Below the pieces are notes generated by a model. It saw only the letters and a program-made list of their open reading frames with translations, made no database searches and had not been told where the DNA came from. Source: Durusdinium trenchii (Eukaryota; Sar; Dinophyceae; Suessiales; Symbiodiniaceae). From it: a stretch of 64,000 nucleotides of DNA. Where the stretch lies: contig CAXAMN010004224.1 in assembly GCA_963970005.1 (NCBI GenBank), positions 1,142,199-1,206,198 on the forward strand, read 5' to 3'. Shown here piece by piece: positions 54,405 through 64,000 of the stretch (the first letter of the stretch is position 1; the number at the start of each line of letters is the position of its first letter). Made by a program: the position numbers and the translations under genes.

Positions 54405-57400
54405 GTGCAAGGTTTTGCAGGTCATCGTCACCGTTTTTTTGTTGATTGGGGACACCCTAAAGCATGAAGCAGGTGGAGTTCGTTTGTTTCACCGAAACTT
54501 CCCTTTCTTCCAACCCCATTCTTCGGCCACGACGTCCGGTCTACCGACGTACGTCTCGTCCGCGATGCCGGGCCGCTCAGGGCCTGCATCCTCATCGCCT
54601 CCGCCATGGCGGGGATTGGCTTGATCACCGACAGCAACTGGGCTGAAAGGATGGCCGAAGACGGCCAGCCCGCTTTCCATCAGAACTGAGCCAAGCCGGA
54701 AAGCAACACTGGAAGCCCTGCCCTCAGCCATCATGGTCGTCATTCTCCTCCTCCTCCTCCTCCTCATCATCATCATCATCATCATAGAAATGTCCTCGTC
54801 TTCATCCTCACCATCCACTCTTGCAGTGATGGGGTGACATCTTTGATCAGTTCCAGGCAGCGTCTTTGTCTTGGCGGCCTTCTTCGTTTCGCCGTTGATG
54901 CAGATGGTCCTTGCGGCTCGGTTCTGGCAGCGAATGGGGAAGACATGGGATGGATACAAACCACCTGATGGGCTGATGGGTCATCATCAGCTTCAGATAC
55001 TGCAGATCTTGGAAATTCCTTTAATTTCGAGAGAGAGAGAGAGAAAGAAAGAAAGAAAGACAGACAGACAGACAGACAGAAAGAAAGACAGAGAGAAAGA
55101 GAGAGAGAGAGAGAGTTCCGTACTTTGGATGGTGAGACTTGTCGACACCCACCCCTGGAACACCACCGGCACTGGCGGTGGCACCGGTCGTCCAGAGTCA
55201 GGGAAGAGTGTTCGGTCGTTTAGTCATCCCAAGGTCACCACTTGGCCAAGACGCGGTTTTGGAGAGCAGAATGAGGCACCCATAGGCACCCCAAATACGG
55301 AAGAATATGGATTCACTCCCTGAAATCATCATGGTTACGTGACTTACGTGGATGGCATGGCATGGCCTGGATATCTTGTCAACCACCAAGCAGGTTGCTT
55401 TCACTCCACTCCATGGTATTCTGACTCGGATCGAGTGTAAATAGGGGGGTCATGAACGATAGGGACGATTCACGATGAAGTATAGCTGCCAATAGTGGTG
55501 CAGAATCAAGTGAAATGCAGTTCTTATGCATGTTTCTTATCCCGAATTCCATCGTTTCTTGACCCTCAGCCAATTCTGCCCAGCTTGCTTGTTTTCCCTT
55601 AAAGTGGCGTTCGGGGATGTGCCCTCATGGTACCAGCAAGATGGACTGACGCAGTGCAGGGCCCCCTCGACCGTCCTCCAAAGGCCATGGGATCGCCTCA
55701 ACGATCCCATGGCCTCAACGGGCCCGACATGTTCTGTTGGGTCAGCGAACTGGGCTTGCTGGATTTTTGAGGTGTGGACTGTAGTGTGGACTGTTTCCAA
55801 CCAGCCAGAATCAGCCAGAAGTCCCTGAACAAACACCGCCTGGATCTGGAACGACCGTCGCCGCTTCCGGACCACCGCGGAAGTCGAGGAACCATCGAAC
55901 AGGTCGTCCGGGGGCTCGGCCGCGGGGCCCGTCCGACGGTGTTCCCGTCCGAGGCGACGGTGTGGGGCCTGACCGTGCTGGATGCCACCTTGGCCTGGAG
56001 GGGCACGCGGAACATGCTCTTGGGCGTGGCCTGGCGGTGAACCGGGGGTGAAACCCGGGTGAAACGGGGTCGGTGAGATGTGTGGTCCAGGAAGGGGGAG
56101 GTTTGAAGAGATCCGGTGAGTTCACGGTGAGATGTGTGGAGCAACTGAAGGGTGGCGCCCAGTGAGACTCAAGCTATCTCCTGAATTTGGTCACACCCAT
56201 CTCTAAGGCCATGACCTGCCTCTTCTACGGTGGTGCCTTTGGAGCCCTCCTGGGCTCTTTGGATACGGCACATGATCTGCTAACCCCCATCGGCGAAGAT
56301 GCAGGCGTGGCCCGAGACCCTGGTGTGGCGCGGCGGTGGCCTGGGTGGGCTGACCGGTGCTTTGACCTGCACAGGTGCTACCTCCTACATCTCGATCAAC
56401 ACGCTTCAGATCTCTTCGCGTGGCCCACCTCGAGGTGGATTGGGGGAGGTGGGGAAGGTGGAAGTTTGGGTGTATTGCAAAGAGGCAAAAGCCTGGGAGC
56501 CGAGATTCAGCCAAAAAAAAAGAAATAGATCACCAGGTGGCTGATTCTCCTCATTTGTATATTTTTGTGGGATATGTACTGTAGATCAAACATGATCAGA
56601 CACCTACCCGGCTCGACCCGCAGACAAGAGGTTTGTTGGAAGTCCGGGGACACCCGATGTTGGGTTTGCGGCTCGGGACTCAGATTCCAGTGGAGACGAT
56701 TTGTGTCGGAAGTCACAGTGGAAAAGAACCTGGATGAAGTTCTTTGCCCCGTACTCTTGGACTCAGAGAATCAGTTGGAATCTGCTTGCTGGGAGCTGCT
56801 TGGAAGACGAACCTCTGATCTGAAGGGAACCTCTGAACTTTGAACCTTGAACCCTTGAACTCTAAACACTTAAGAGCTTGTAGGTCAATAATCGCAATGT
56901 CCAACCTTTCATCAAACACATTGGTCAGTTCCCTCTAAACTTTTGACCCCTGACACATAGGAATCCGGACCCTCAATGCGCAGGGTTTGGTTCGGGGCCG
57001 GCCACCAGGGAGGGTTCAAGGATTCTTAGATCAACAAAAACTGGTTCCTGAACTCCAGCCCTGGTCGGCTTTTGGTCGGCTCCCAGCACTCCTAGAACGC
57101 AGAACTCGAACCACCAGCTTCCACCCGCGTACGACAGACGCTCGGCGAAGAGGTAACGTCCTCCTGAGCGGCCTCATCGCGGGCCTCTCGGGCATCGCCA
57201 TCGGACTCGGCCGCTCGGTGGCGTCTGGGTGGGCCGTTGGTCCTGGGTGCTGGCTGTGAACGAACAAGTCCGGACGCCGAGGAGAACAAGTAGAGAAGCC
57301 CAAAAGCAATTGGCCATGCCAATGCTCATACTGTAAATGCATGTAAATGCTCCAAAAAGGCAGCACCTGTGAAGAAAGGAAAGGATGCTTTTGTGAGTCA

Positions 57401-60400
57401 AGGCTTTGGGGGCCCTCGAGTTGGAAGATGTGCCCCCTTTGCAAGTGCCTCATAGCTGCGGGAGCTGCAGGAGCTTATAGAAACTTGGGAGAGAATGTTT
57501 GCAGTGATTTCAGAGGTGAGAAATGGCACAGACCCCAAGAGGGTCCTTGAGATGGGTTGCCATTTTCACCAGTGACATCGGGGTAACTTGTGCCTTCTAC
57601 TCTGAAAACACTGCAGATCTCGCATTTGTGGATGATGACTACAAAGTCACTAGTTGTTTAGCTAATAGGTCGTGCCCAGAGGTGCTGTTTCTTTGCAGAC
57701 AGCAAGTTGAAAGAGGAGTGGACGCTCTTCTTCCATGCAACAAGTTCCTACATGTTTACCCGAAGAGACGAGTGACCCTACCCGTCGAGTCAGTGGCACA
57801 TCGAAGGGCTTAAGTTGCTTAAGCGCTTGCCTTGTGGACAGCAGTGAGAACATCAGGCGTCTACTTTCCAGGTGCCATTGGGCACCGCTCGTGATTTCGC
57901 ATTGCTCCTTCCGGCCGGTGCTTGGTCAGGGCGTTCATCATCGGATGAAAGACCAGCTTGCGAACGTTCATTTCCACCCTTGCCATCAGAGGGATTGAAT
58001 GGATGAGGCTCCCCAACTTCGATATCTGGATCATGGATGAAGGTGCCCCCCGGCAGTGTGATGAGTTTCACGTTAAAGTCGTGCCTTCATGGGAAAGGTC
58101 GAAGGTCACTCAAACTCCCCACGCGTAGAACACGCCCAGCCGATCAAAGAGGCACCCGGCACGGGCGTCCGACCGCCGCTGCAGTAACACACACCCATGT
58201 GGATCCTTTGAAAGCTGCGAGTGGTGTGGGTGCGGGATGGTGGGTGTTTGCTGGAAACGGCGCATACGCAAAACGGCGCGTTTTCGCAGATCCGACCCGC
58301 TTGAGGACAGGGGAGTGGCATTGGCAGTGCCTTGATTGGCGTGTGCATCTCGACCTCGCTGCTGCCGCCCTTGGTGATGCTAGTCTGAGCAGAGCCATGT
58401 GTAGAATCATGTAGAATCGATATTCTGGGATGGGGATGAAGGGAAGCCGTAATTAGTACCGTGCTAGCTCAGAGAATCCAGGCTGGTTTTACCCAGGTGG
58501 AAAGATGGAAGATTTTGTTTAGCCTCCAAGCCTTCAGAATCGTCCGGGGTTGGGAACATGAACACGTGGAGATTTGAGAATGAGCCGTCGATGATGCTGC
58601 CTTAGCTAAAGACACCATGGACATCATAGGGATGACGGATTCTTTTTGGTGCTGGAGGGCGAACAGGAAGAGAACGAGAATCCCCACCCAGCTATAGACA
58701 TAGACCGCATAGACTCAGTCGACCTCAAAGAAAACAACAGTGTTCCACGTGTTCCATGGGATTCCGTTCAAGGGGTCAAACCGTTTGAACCCCTCGTTCC
58801 TGGTTGACGTTTGCGTGCACAGGGAAGTGAACATGAAATGTGAGTGATCATGAGTGTGAACAAAACGAGCCCTCACTTGGAATATCTGGAGGATCATCCA
58901 CTCAAACCCAGACACTCCATGGGACTGCCATATATTTATGTATTATATATATATATATATACATATGCCGCCCCATTGAACCCCCTGGCACCACCCCAAT
59001 GTGATTCATATCCAGTCGGAGTTTACATCTTTCAGATTCTTTCAGTACATGGAAATATATGCATCTTTCAGTATTTGAAGGTCCCCTCTCCCGGCCGAGC
59101 GCTGCGGAGGAACGCTGGAATGATGCTCCTCGGACGGGACGCGGACGCGGCCTGATGGGCGGCCCCTGACAGAGCAGAGGGACGGGACGCGGCCCAGAAC
59201 TGAAATATTCCACCTGGTACATGTCATCAGCCACCCTTACCAAGAGGATCAAATTGCTTATGACTTATGGCGGGATTTTTTCGGAATATAGATATGAATA
59301 GATCACTAAATTCTAACACTTGGCGCGAGGCTGAGGGTGGCCGGGCATACTTTTTCTGGGACCCTCTCGGCGCTTACACCCATCCAGTCTACCTCCACCC
59401 ATCCAGTCCTTCCCGTCTCCGATGCGAATCGCGAGAAGAAGCGCCGCCTCGCCCAGGTGGTCTTTGCAGCTCGCGTTTCCGCAGATGAGGAACAAAGCAG
59501 GTTTCTACCTGAGCGAGCACCTGGGCCTGCCGATGGCGGTCAAAACCGGGGGACGGGACTTCCGGTTGACCAAGAATAGGACGATAACCAGATCTATATG
59601 TATTTATATACTGGGGAGGTCAAACAATCAAGGTTTTGAAGCTCCAGGTTTTGACCCACAGCCATATCATTGTGGCGGGGGTGTACTTCTCAGAGGTCGT
59701 GGAGCGTGGCCAAACATAGGGATCTTCGGACGTTCCAGTGTGGCAAGTACAAAACCAGCTAGAAAGAAGCACACGTGGGGTGTCCACCGGGCATGCAATC
59801 ACCACCTCTGGTGCCATCCAATCTCATCCGATGAGCGACAGCCCATGCAGTGCTCAAGTCGTGGTGCTTGCGGCCTGTTTGGTCGCAGGTGTGGCTGTCT
59901 GACGTACTGCACCTCCGCGAGCCGGTCGTCACGCTGTCCTGGTGGACGTATACCGGGGGTCATTGACCCGTCCAGGCGGTCAAGGCCACACAGTCAAGAC
60001 CATATGCCAGTCATAGCCTCGCTGCTTCATGGCCTCCGGATTTCTCTCTCATCGTGACACCAAGAAAAGCTCCTGCGCCGTTCCGGGGGCGGTCCACGGA
60101 GGGAAGATCCGTTTTGGCATGCTGCATGCTTGTGTTCCGCTTGAGGAGTGGAAAGCAGAAAGCTAAGGCATGTGCAAATGGAGAGACTTTTCGACAAGAG
60201 AGGCAATGTTTCAGGGACCACGCCCAGGTTCAAACAAGTTGAAAGCACCGAAAGGATATGAACAAGCACTAGACAAAATGGAGAACGTTGAACGTGATAG
60301 TATACATAACATGAGGTAGTCATAGCAAATCATTGAAACACACGGACACGTGAGGAACTGTAGAGGAATGCATGTTGTTGTGTGCTGTTCTTGTTCTTGT

Positions 60401-61140
60401 GCTTGTTCTTGCTGTTGCTGCTGCTGCTGCCGCTGCTGCTGGTGCTGTTGTTGTTACGATTGAAAAGCAAAAACAACAAAAACAACATGAAACAAAGTCA
60501 GAGCAAACTGAAAATCACGGCAACATGAGATGAATACTGGCTCGGTGCAATTCAATGAAACTGATGTTGATCATTGTTTCTCAATGTGTTTCAACCATTG
60601 AATCCACTTCTCACACTCAAAAAGGGCCTTTCACAGGGAATGCTGAGTTCTTGCGCATCAGGCACGGTCCTTTTAGGGACATAAGTCGCGGGTTTTGACT
60701 TGTGTCATGTTCGTCTTTGTTCATGGGTACGTTCAATCCTCAACACTGGGGACGGTGTTCAATTCTTTCCCGGTCCATTCGCCCAATCTGGATCAGGGCC
60801 GTCATGGACGGTTTAGGTCGCGGCAGCGACCTCCCAGGCCACGGAGGATGTAAAAACCTGTTGACATATGTTGACATAATGGTAATATTCTCTGGCGCCC
60901 TCCCCCATCGGCTGGGGTCGGCGGATCTAGTAGCAAGGAGATCAAGGAGCATTCTTACTTCTAGGAAGCTACGAAGGCTGGCCTTATGGGACTGGCCTTA
61001 CAAGCGAAGGACGCGTCCCGATTGGACGGAGCATGTTGACATCAGGATTGGAGAGTTCTCGGTCTATCTCTACCTGGTGAACATCGCTTGCATCGTCGTG
61101 TCTCGGTTCCGAAAGGAGGGGGCGTCGCGCAGGTTCGAAA
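54255..61140 (+). CDS. intron-rich gene for a DUF389-family membrane protein
   Basis: Ten exon candidates line up in the order of the DUF389 domain, a multi-pass membrane domain of unknown function found in bacteria and eukaryotes. In order they give A-N-S-F-L-S-F-N-H-L-T-L, then I-L-I-A-S-A-M-A-G-I-G-L-I-T-D-S, then F-F-V-S-P-L-M, a W-R-G-T-R-N-M-L-L-G-V segment, A-F-G-A-L-L-G, W-P-E-T-L-V-W-R-G, L-S-G-L-I-A-G-L-S-G, I-S-T-S-L-L-P-P-L and L-Y-L-V-N-I-A-C-I-V-V. The pairs G-L-x-T-D / S-P-L-M and G-x-x-I-S-x-S-L-L-P-P are the family hallmarks. Exons: 54255-54404, 54473-54687, 54857 to about 54967, 55903-56036, 56174 to about 56267, about 56299-56374, 57153-57217, 58311-58373, 59485-59538, 61032 to about 61140. 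Most junctions agree in phase. The N-terminus and C-terminal tail are not located. Confidence 0.6.
54473..54687 (+). CDS. DUF389 gene, exon candidate 2 (first membrane segment)
   Basis: After GCAG the frame gives D-V-R-L-V-R-D-A-G-P-L-R and then the hydrophobic I-L-I-A-S-A-M-A-G-I-G-L-I-T-D-S. The only donor that keeps phase with the next exon is GA (T/GAGCCA at 54688). Dinoflagellates are known to use GA as well as GT and GC. Confidence 0.6.
54725..54790. repeat. CTC/ATC trinucleotide microsatellite in an intron
   Basis: (CTC)n runs into (ATC)n inside the putative intron between exon candidates 2 and 3. Confidence 0.9.
54857..54967 (+). CDS. DUF389 gene, exon candidate 3 (S-P-L-M segment)
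   Basis: After TTCCAG it reads V-L-A-A-F-F-V-S-P-L-M-Q-M-V-L-A-A-R. S-P-L-M is the second half of the first DUF389 signature. The 3' boundary is uncertain. A GA donor at 54968 would keep phase 0. Confidence 0.6.
55028..55113. repeat. GA/GAAA/GACA microsatellite
   Basis: Interrupted GAGA, GAAA and GACA tetranucleotide runs within the long intron. Confidence 0.9.
55903..56036 (+). CDS. DUF389 gene, exon candidate 4
   Basis: AG acceptor at 55901-55902, donor GTGAAC at 56037. Reads V-F-P-S-E-A-T-V-W-G-L-T-V-L and W-R-G-T-R-N-M-L-L-G-V-A-W. Leaves two bases, which fit the single base at the start of the next exon. Confidence 0.55.
56174..56267 (+). CDS. DUF389 gene, exon candidate 5
   Basis: After CTCAAG. 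Reads L-V-T-P-I-S-K-A-M-T-C-L-F-Y-G-G-A-F-G-A-L-L with a membrane-like Gly-rich end. The 3' boundary is not settled, because the next coding part lies one frame over only about 30 bases downstream. Confidence 0.5.
56299..56374 (+). CDS. DUF389 gene, exon candidate 6
   Basis: Reads A-W-P-E-T-L-V-W-R-G-G-G-L-G-G-L-T-G-A-L, resembling the W-P-T-x-E-M-x-x-R-G segment seen in the family. Donor GTGCTA at 56375 leaves one base, in phase with 57153. Confidence 0.5.
57153..57217 (+). CDS. DUF389 gene, exon candidate 7
   Basis: After GAAGAG, before GTGGCG. Reads N-V-L-L-S-G-L-I-A-G-L-S-G-I-A-I-G-L-G, a Gly-rich membrane helix. Ends in phase 0. Confidence 0.6.
57853..58100. other. region open on both strands
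   Basis: Plus reads F-I-S-T-L-A-I-R-G-I-E-W-M and minus reads V-K-L-I-T-L-P-G-G-T-F-I-H-D-P-D. Both look protein-like. It lies inside the putative DUF389 intron between exons 7 and 8. It may be an exon of a nested or different gene, with strand undecided. Confidence 0.3.
58311..58373 (+). CDS. DUF389 gene, exon candidate 8 (L-L-P-P signature)
   Basis: After GGACAG, before GTGATG, 21 codons in phase 0. Reads G-S-A-L-I-G-V-C-I-S-T-S-L-L-P-P-L, the most diagnostic part of the family. Confidence 0.65.
58925..58970. repeat. TA-rich microsatellite
   Basis: ATATATATATATATATACATATG in a putative intron. Confidence 0.8.
59485..59538 (+). CDS. DUF389 gene, exon candidate 9
   Basis: After CCGCAG, before GTCAAA, 18 codons in phase 0. 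N-K-A-G-F-Y-L-S would align with the V-N-A-G-L-x-L that follows L-P-P-L in the family. Confidence 0.4.
60409..60460. repeat. CTG/TTG trinucleotide microsatellite
   Basis: (CTG)n with CCG and TTG interruptions, after a CTTGTTCTTG run. Confidence 0.9.
61032..61140 (+). CDS. DUF389 gene, exon candidate 10 (last membrane segment)
   Basis: After ACGGAG in phase 0. Reads I-G-E-F-S-V-Y-L-Y-L-V-N-I-A-C-I-V-V then S-R-F-R-K-E. This resembles the final S-x-x-L-x-L-V-N-I helix and the F-R-x-K-E end of DUF389 proteins. Confidence 0.55.
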
Positions 61141-61529
61141 GGTGTGTGGGGGCGTCGCGCAGAGTTTGTGTGTGTGGGGACGGTGACGATGTTTCGTTGA
61201 AGGGAACGGGGGAAAACGTAAATCTGTGGAATTGCCATTAGTTTGTTGAGGAATCTGGTTGTGTGATGTTGTTTGTGTTTAATTGATCCCATTGTTTGAT
61301 CAATGTGAGTTGTGTCCTTTGAGGTGTGGAGGAAATATTGTTACTGTTGACTCAACAGTGGAGAGTGACCCACGAGTCTTTTTGTGACTGCCGAATTCTT
61401 GTTGCGAGTGCTACGGTATACGTAGTACGATCAACCAAGAGCCCCCGGCAACACTCAATCTACAAAGGTTCCCCAGCGATCCTGGGAGTTGTCACATGGT
61501 TCCAGGAGGATTCTTCGGGGAACAGTAAC

Positions 61530-61625
61530 AAGGTTCGCTACGAACGGGGCTCCTGGCATCGCTACGAACGGAGCGATCGGACGCTACCAACGGAGCAAGT
61601 AGCTACTAGTAACAAGAAGCAGAGT
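61530..61625 (-). repeat. dispersed CTACTAGTAG-rich repeat, copy 3 (inverse)
   Basis: The reverse complement contains CTTCTTGTTACTAGTAGCTAC and CCAGGAGCCCCGTTCGTAGC, shared with 2095-2225 and 6238-6312. Internally CGCTACGAACGG occurs two or three times. Confidence 0.55.
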
Positions 61626-62454
61626 TGATCAGCAACTCTATCAACGGTGTGGTTCTTTGTGTCCCTGTGTCCCTCATGGGATGCTATACAGCTGGTGTCC
61701 CTCATGAACATGTCGGACCTGAAAAAGAGAATTGCTCAACTGGTCTGTCAACACCGCACGTCTTCCGACACCGGTCGCACACTCACGGTGGATCCCGTTC
61801 CATGTCCCGAGGCCTTCGCATGGGCCTCCTTCAAATTCAAGCACATCGGCGGGCGCACCCTCCGACCCACCCACCCTGTTTCTCGGACGGTGAAAAAAGC
61901 GATGGTGAACTCGCTTTCGGATGGTGGTTCAGACGCGGTGGGTGAAACCACACGTGCCGGGGCAGCAGGCATGACCAGGGAGGGATGGAGTGGCATGAGT
62001 GGAAGGGCGGGTGTGTTAGGAGTGGGGGGGAGTTTGATGGGCTGAAGGATCCCCCAAACTCACGAAATCGCAAGAAGAGAGCGTCAGTTTGAGTCTCCTC
62101 AGTACGCACCGGTCGTGACCGGTCGGTCCTGTGACTGGTCGAACAAAAAAACAATCGAACGGTCTGAGGAAGGACATGCCGAACTGGGAACTGAAAAACG
62201 GGGGCGAGCTTCACCATCCTCACCCCCCTCCAACCCTTCACCAAGCTTGATCGTTTGAATCTATTCAGTCTACAGAGTATAACATGTTTAATCATCCTTA
62301 TCTGTGGGGAATTCATTTCGGACACAATTGATGTTAACCTTCTCTCGGCGAGAAGAACAGGTGGAGTTCCTTCAAAGCGGTTTCAGCTGTTCCACGGAAT
62401 TTTCCCGGCTCCTCCTTGGGCTTTGACAAAAACCTCCATCACTTCATTTTCCCT

Positions 62455-62560
62455 ATAGGCCTCCAAGTCGTCCAAGTACCTCCTCAGAAGGTATGACTGG
62501 ACCCTCCAAACCCACCCACCTCAAACACCTTCTTAGAAGGTACTTATAGAGCCCGGGGTA
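62455..62560 (+). repeat. dispersed repeat related to 25595 and 45850
   Basis: Two tandem-like parts, AAGTACCTCCTCAGAAGGTA with GACTGGACCC and ACACCTTCTTAGAAGGTACTTATAGAG, match the GTAC-x-CTGAGAAGGTA portions of the other copies. Confidence 0.4.
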
Positions 62561-64000
62561 TGGCATGGATGGATGCTGTCTCAGGTGGCTGTCTCAGAAT
62601 CCGAGATAGATCCAGCTTCTCGGCACCGCACCGCCACGCGCGTCATGCGCGTGCGCGTCACGTGCACGTCCGGACGACGGACCGAGAAATCCCTCCAGCT
62701 CCATGGGTGGAGAAACCGAAGGAATCCCCCGGGCAGCGATGCTGTCCGCCGTAAGAATTTGTATTCCACAAAAAGTCTATAGCAGCTGACTAACATGAAC
62801 ACCCCACTTTCGAGACTTCTTTTTCCCTGTGGTGTGCTTCAATTAGCAGATGAAGCAGCTTTTTCTCGCTTGTGGCCCATTGTTCAGGATCGACTGGGAC
62901 GGACATAAACTGAAGATTCAACCCACATTTGCGTGGAATGGGAGCTGAGGGCGTCACAAGGATGAATCAAACATATAATCAAAGCATATCAAACAAACAA
63001 AATGGAGCCGTAGAAACATGTGTGAGCAACCGAAGAAATAAGTACAATTTAATTGCAAAAAAAAATCTTGCATTCTTCCAACTGGCACAGCCACACTGCA
63101 AGCCTCACGAGTGGCCACTGGCAAGCATATGCAGGTGGCACCTATTTCATCCTACTTCGCTATTTCCACCAAATCAGGAATGTTGGATTGCTAACAGGAT
63201 ACCTAGTACCTTAGTACCTGATCGGAATGATGATGTCACCGAAAAGAATTCATTTGAGACCTTGGCATGGATGGAGGGAAGCCCAGAAGCCCCACGAAGA
63301 AGAAGGGTGCACTCATTTGAGGTGGCACACCACGGTACGAAGACAAGAAAGAACGAACATCAAGCACAGGTCGGTGAGACTTACCTTGAGGTGTTTGTTC
63401 GGCGCTCCATGTCTTTTGTTCACACATGTAAAACTACCGTTAAACCGTTAAGCCATGATAAGCATATACCATGTGGACTAGGACCTTCTACAGGTCGGTG
63501 GCCTTCGATCCCAACCACAGGTCGGTGAGGCGCCGCCCCAGGTCGGTCGCTCGCCGAACGGTATCCGGTTCATCGAACCGGCCCGGTTCGATTCCATCGG
63601 AGGGTTCAGTGGTCGATGGAACATCGGGTTGGGGGTGGGTCCCAAGGCTCAGATTCCCGAGATGCTACGAAGCTTTAGCCCGGAATAGAAGAAAAGAGTA
63701 GCAGAAGGCGCTTGGGAAGGCGCTTTCAGAAGGCGCCCAGGTAGCCTGCGCGCCTTTTGTTTTTTTTGGTTTCGCGGCTTTTAGATTGTTGGGAAGGAAG
63801 CACGGAGATGAGTGGGTGGATCATGGTGGATCTGGTGGATGAGTTATGTTGTTTTGTTTTTGATGATGTTGGTCCTTATTTTCAAGTGAACTTTTTGGCA
63901 AGCAGCGGAACCTGGATAAAGAGCCATGAGTGATCAGTGAGAAGGAGACAGCACGGGGTCAGTCACGGGGCCACTTTCTCCACTTCTTGGGATGTCCTGC

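Larger units (their letters stand above)
61141..64000. other. mostly unassigned; one exon candidate
   Basis: A plus frame at 61690-61850 (M-S-D-L-K-K-R-I-A-Q-L-V, then F-A-W-A-S-F-K-F-K-H-I-G-G) looks coding and could be a later exon of the preceding gene. The rest to 64000 shows no supported gene. A GGTTCGATTCC word at 63583-63594 is part of a GC-rich hairpin and not a tRNA. Confidence 0.35.

Noticed and set aside
63570-63600. GGTTCGATTCC as a tRNA T-arm (B box)
   Set aside because: No A box or cloverleaf can be placed upstream. It belongs to a local GC-rich hairpin with GGTTCATCGAACC.

Overview
The window looks like draft nuclear sequence from a dinoflagellate, most likely a Symbiodiniaceae-type alga. 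It holds an exact 22-nt dinoflagellate spliced-leader sequence (16324-16345), two intron-rich genes whose exons join in phase (one apparently through a GA donor), a large Ty1/copia retrotransposon, and very abundant satellite and microsatellite DNA. There are no operons, Shine-Dalgarno sites or bacterial-style genes. A 10-base N gap (9836-9845) marks it as assembled draft sequence.

Layout. 1-8890: low gene content, with microsatellites, one possible ankyrin-like exon and one unidentified minus-strand reading frame. 8890-23300: three related higher-order repeat units built from a conserved leader block, a 52-bp tandem repeat, a roughly 180-bp tandem repeat, long arrays of a 13-bp satellite and a conserved tail. 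The first unit is interrupted by a 4.58-kb element with 53/54-bp terminal inverted repeats (10414-14992) that carries decayed minus-strand coding pieces, including the catalytic end of a tyrosine recombinase. The spliced-leader sequence lies between the first two units. 23300-30374: no convincing gene.

30380-38994: an 8.6-kb Ty1/copia retrotransposon with identical 162-bp LTRs, a 5-bp target duplication, a primer-binding site that matches the anticodon arm of tRNA-Met (half-tRNA priming as in Drosophila copia) and a polypurine tract. Its coding order is Gag, CCCH plus CCHC zinc fingers, protease, a cytosine-methyltransferase-like domain, integrase, reverse transcriptase, RNase H, two hydrophobic segments, a dUTPase with all five motifs, and an unidentified 3' reading frame. 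Several single-base frame changes and one in-frame TAG break this copy despite the identical LTRs.

39000-64000: mostly single-copy-like sequence with short repeats. It includes a small inverted-repeat element with perfect palindromes (40.4-40.7 kb), a phase-consistent six-exon gene of unknown function (47793-49017), a tRNA-like relic (about 51.7 kb) and an intron-rich gene for a DUF389-family membrane protein (54255 to about 61140). Most stretches over 300 bases outside the entries below show no support for a gene. Because dinoflagellate exons can be short, small exons may have been missed.
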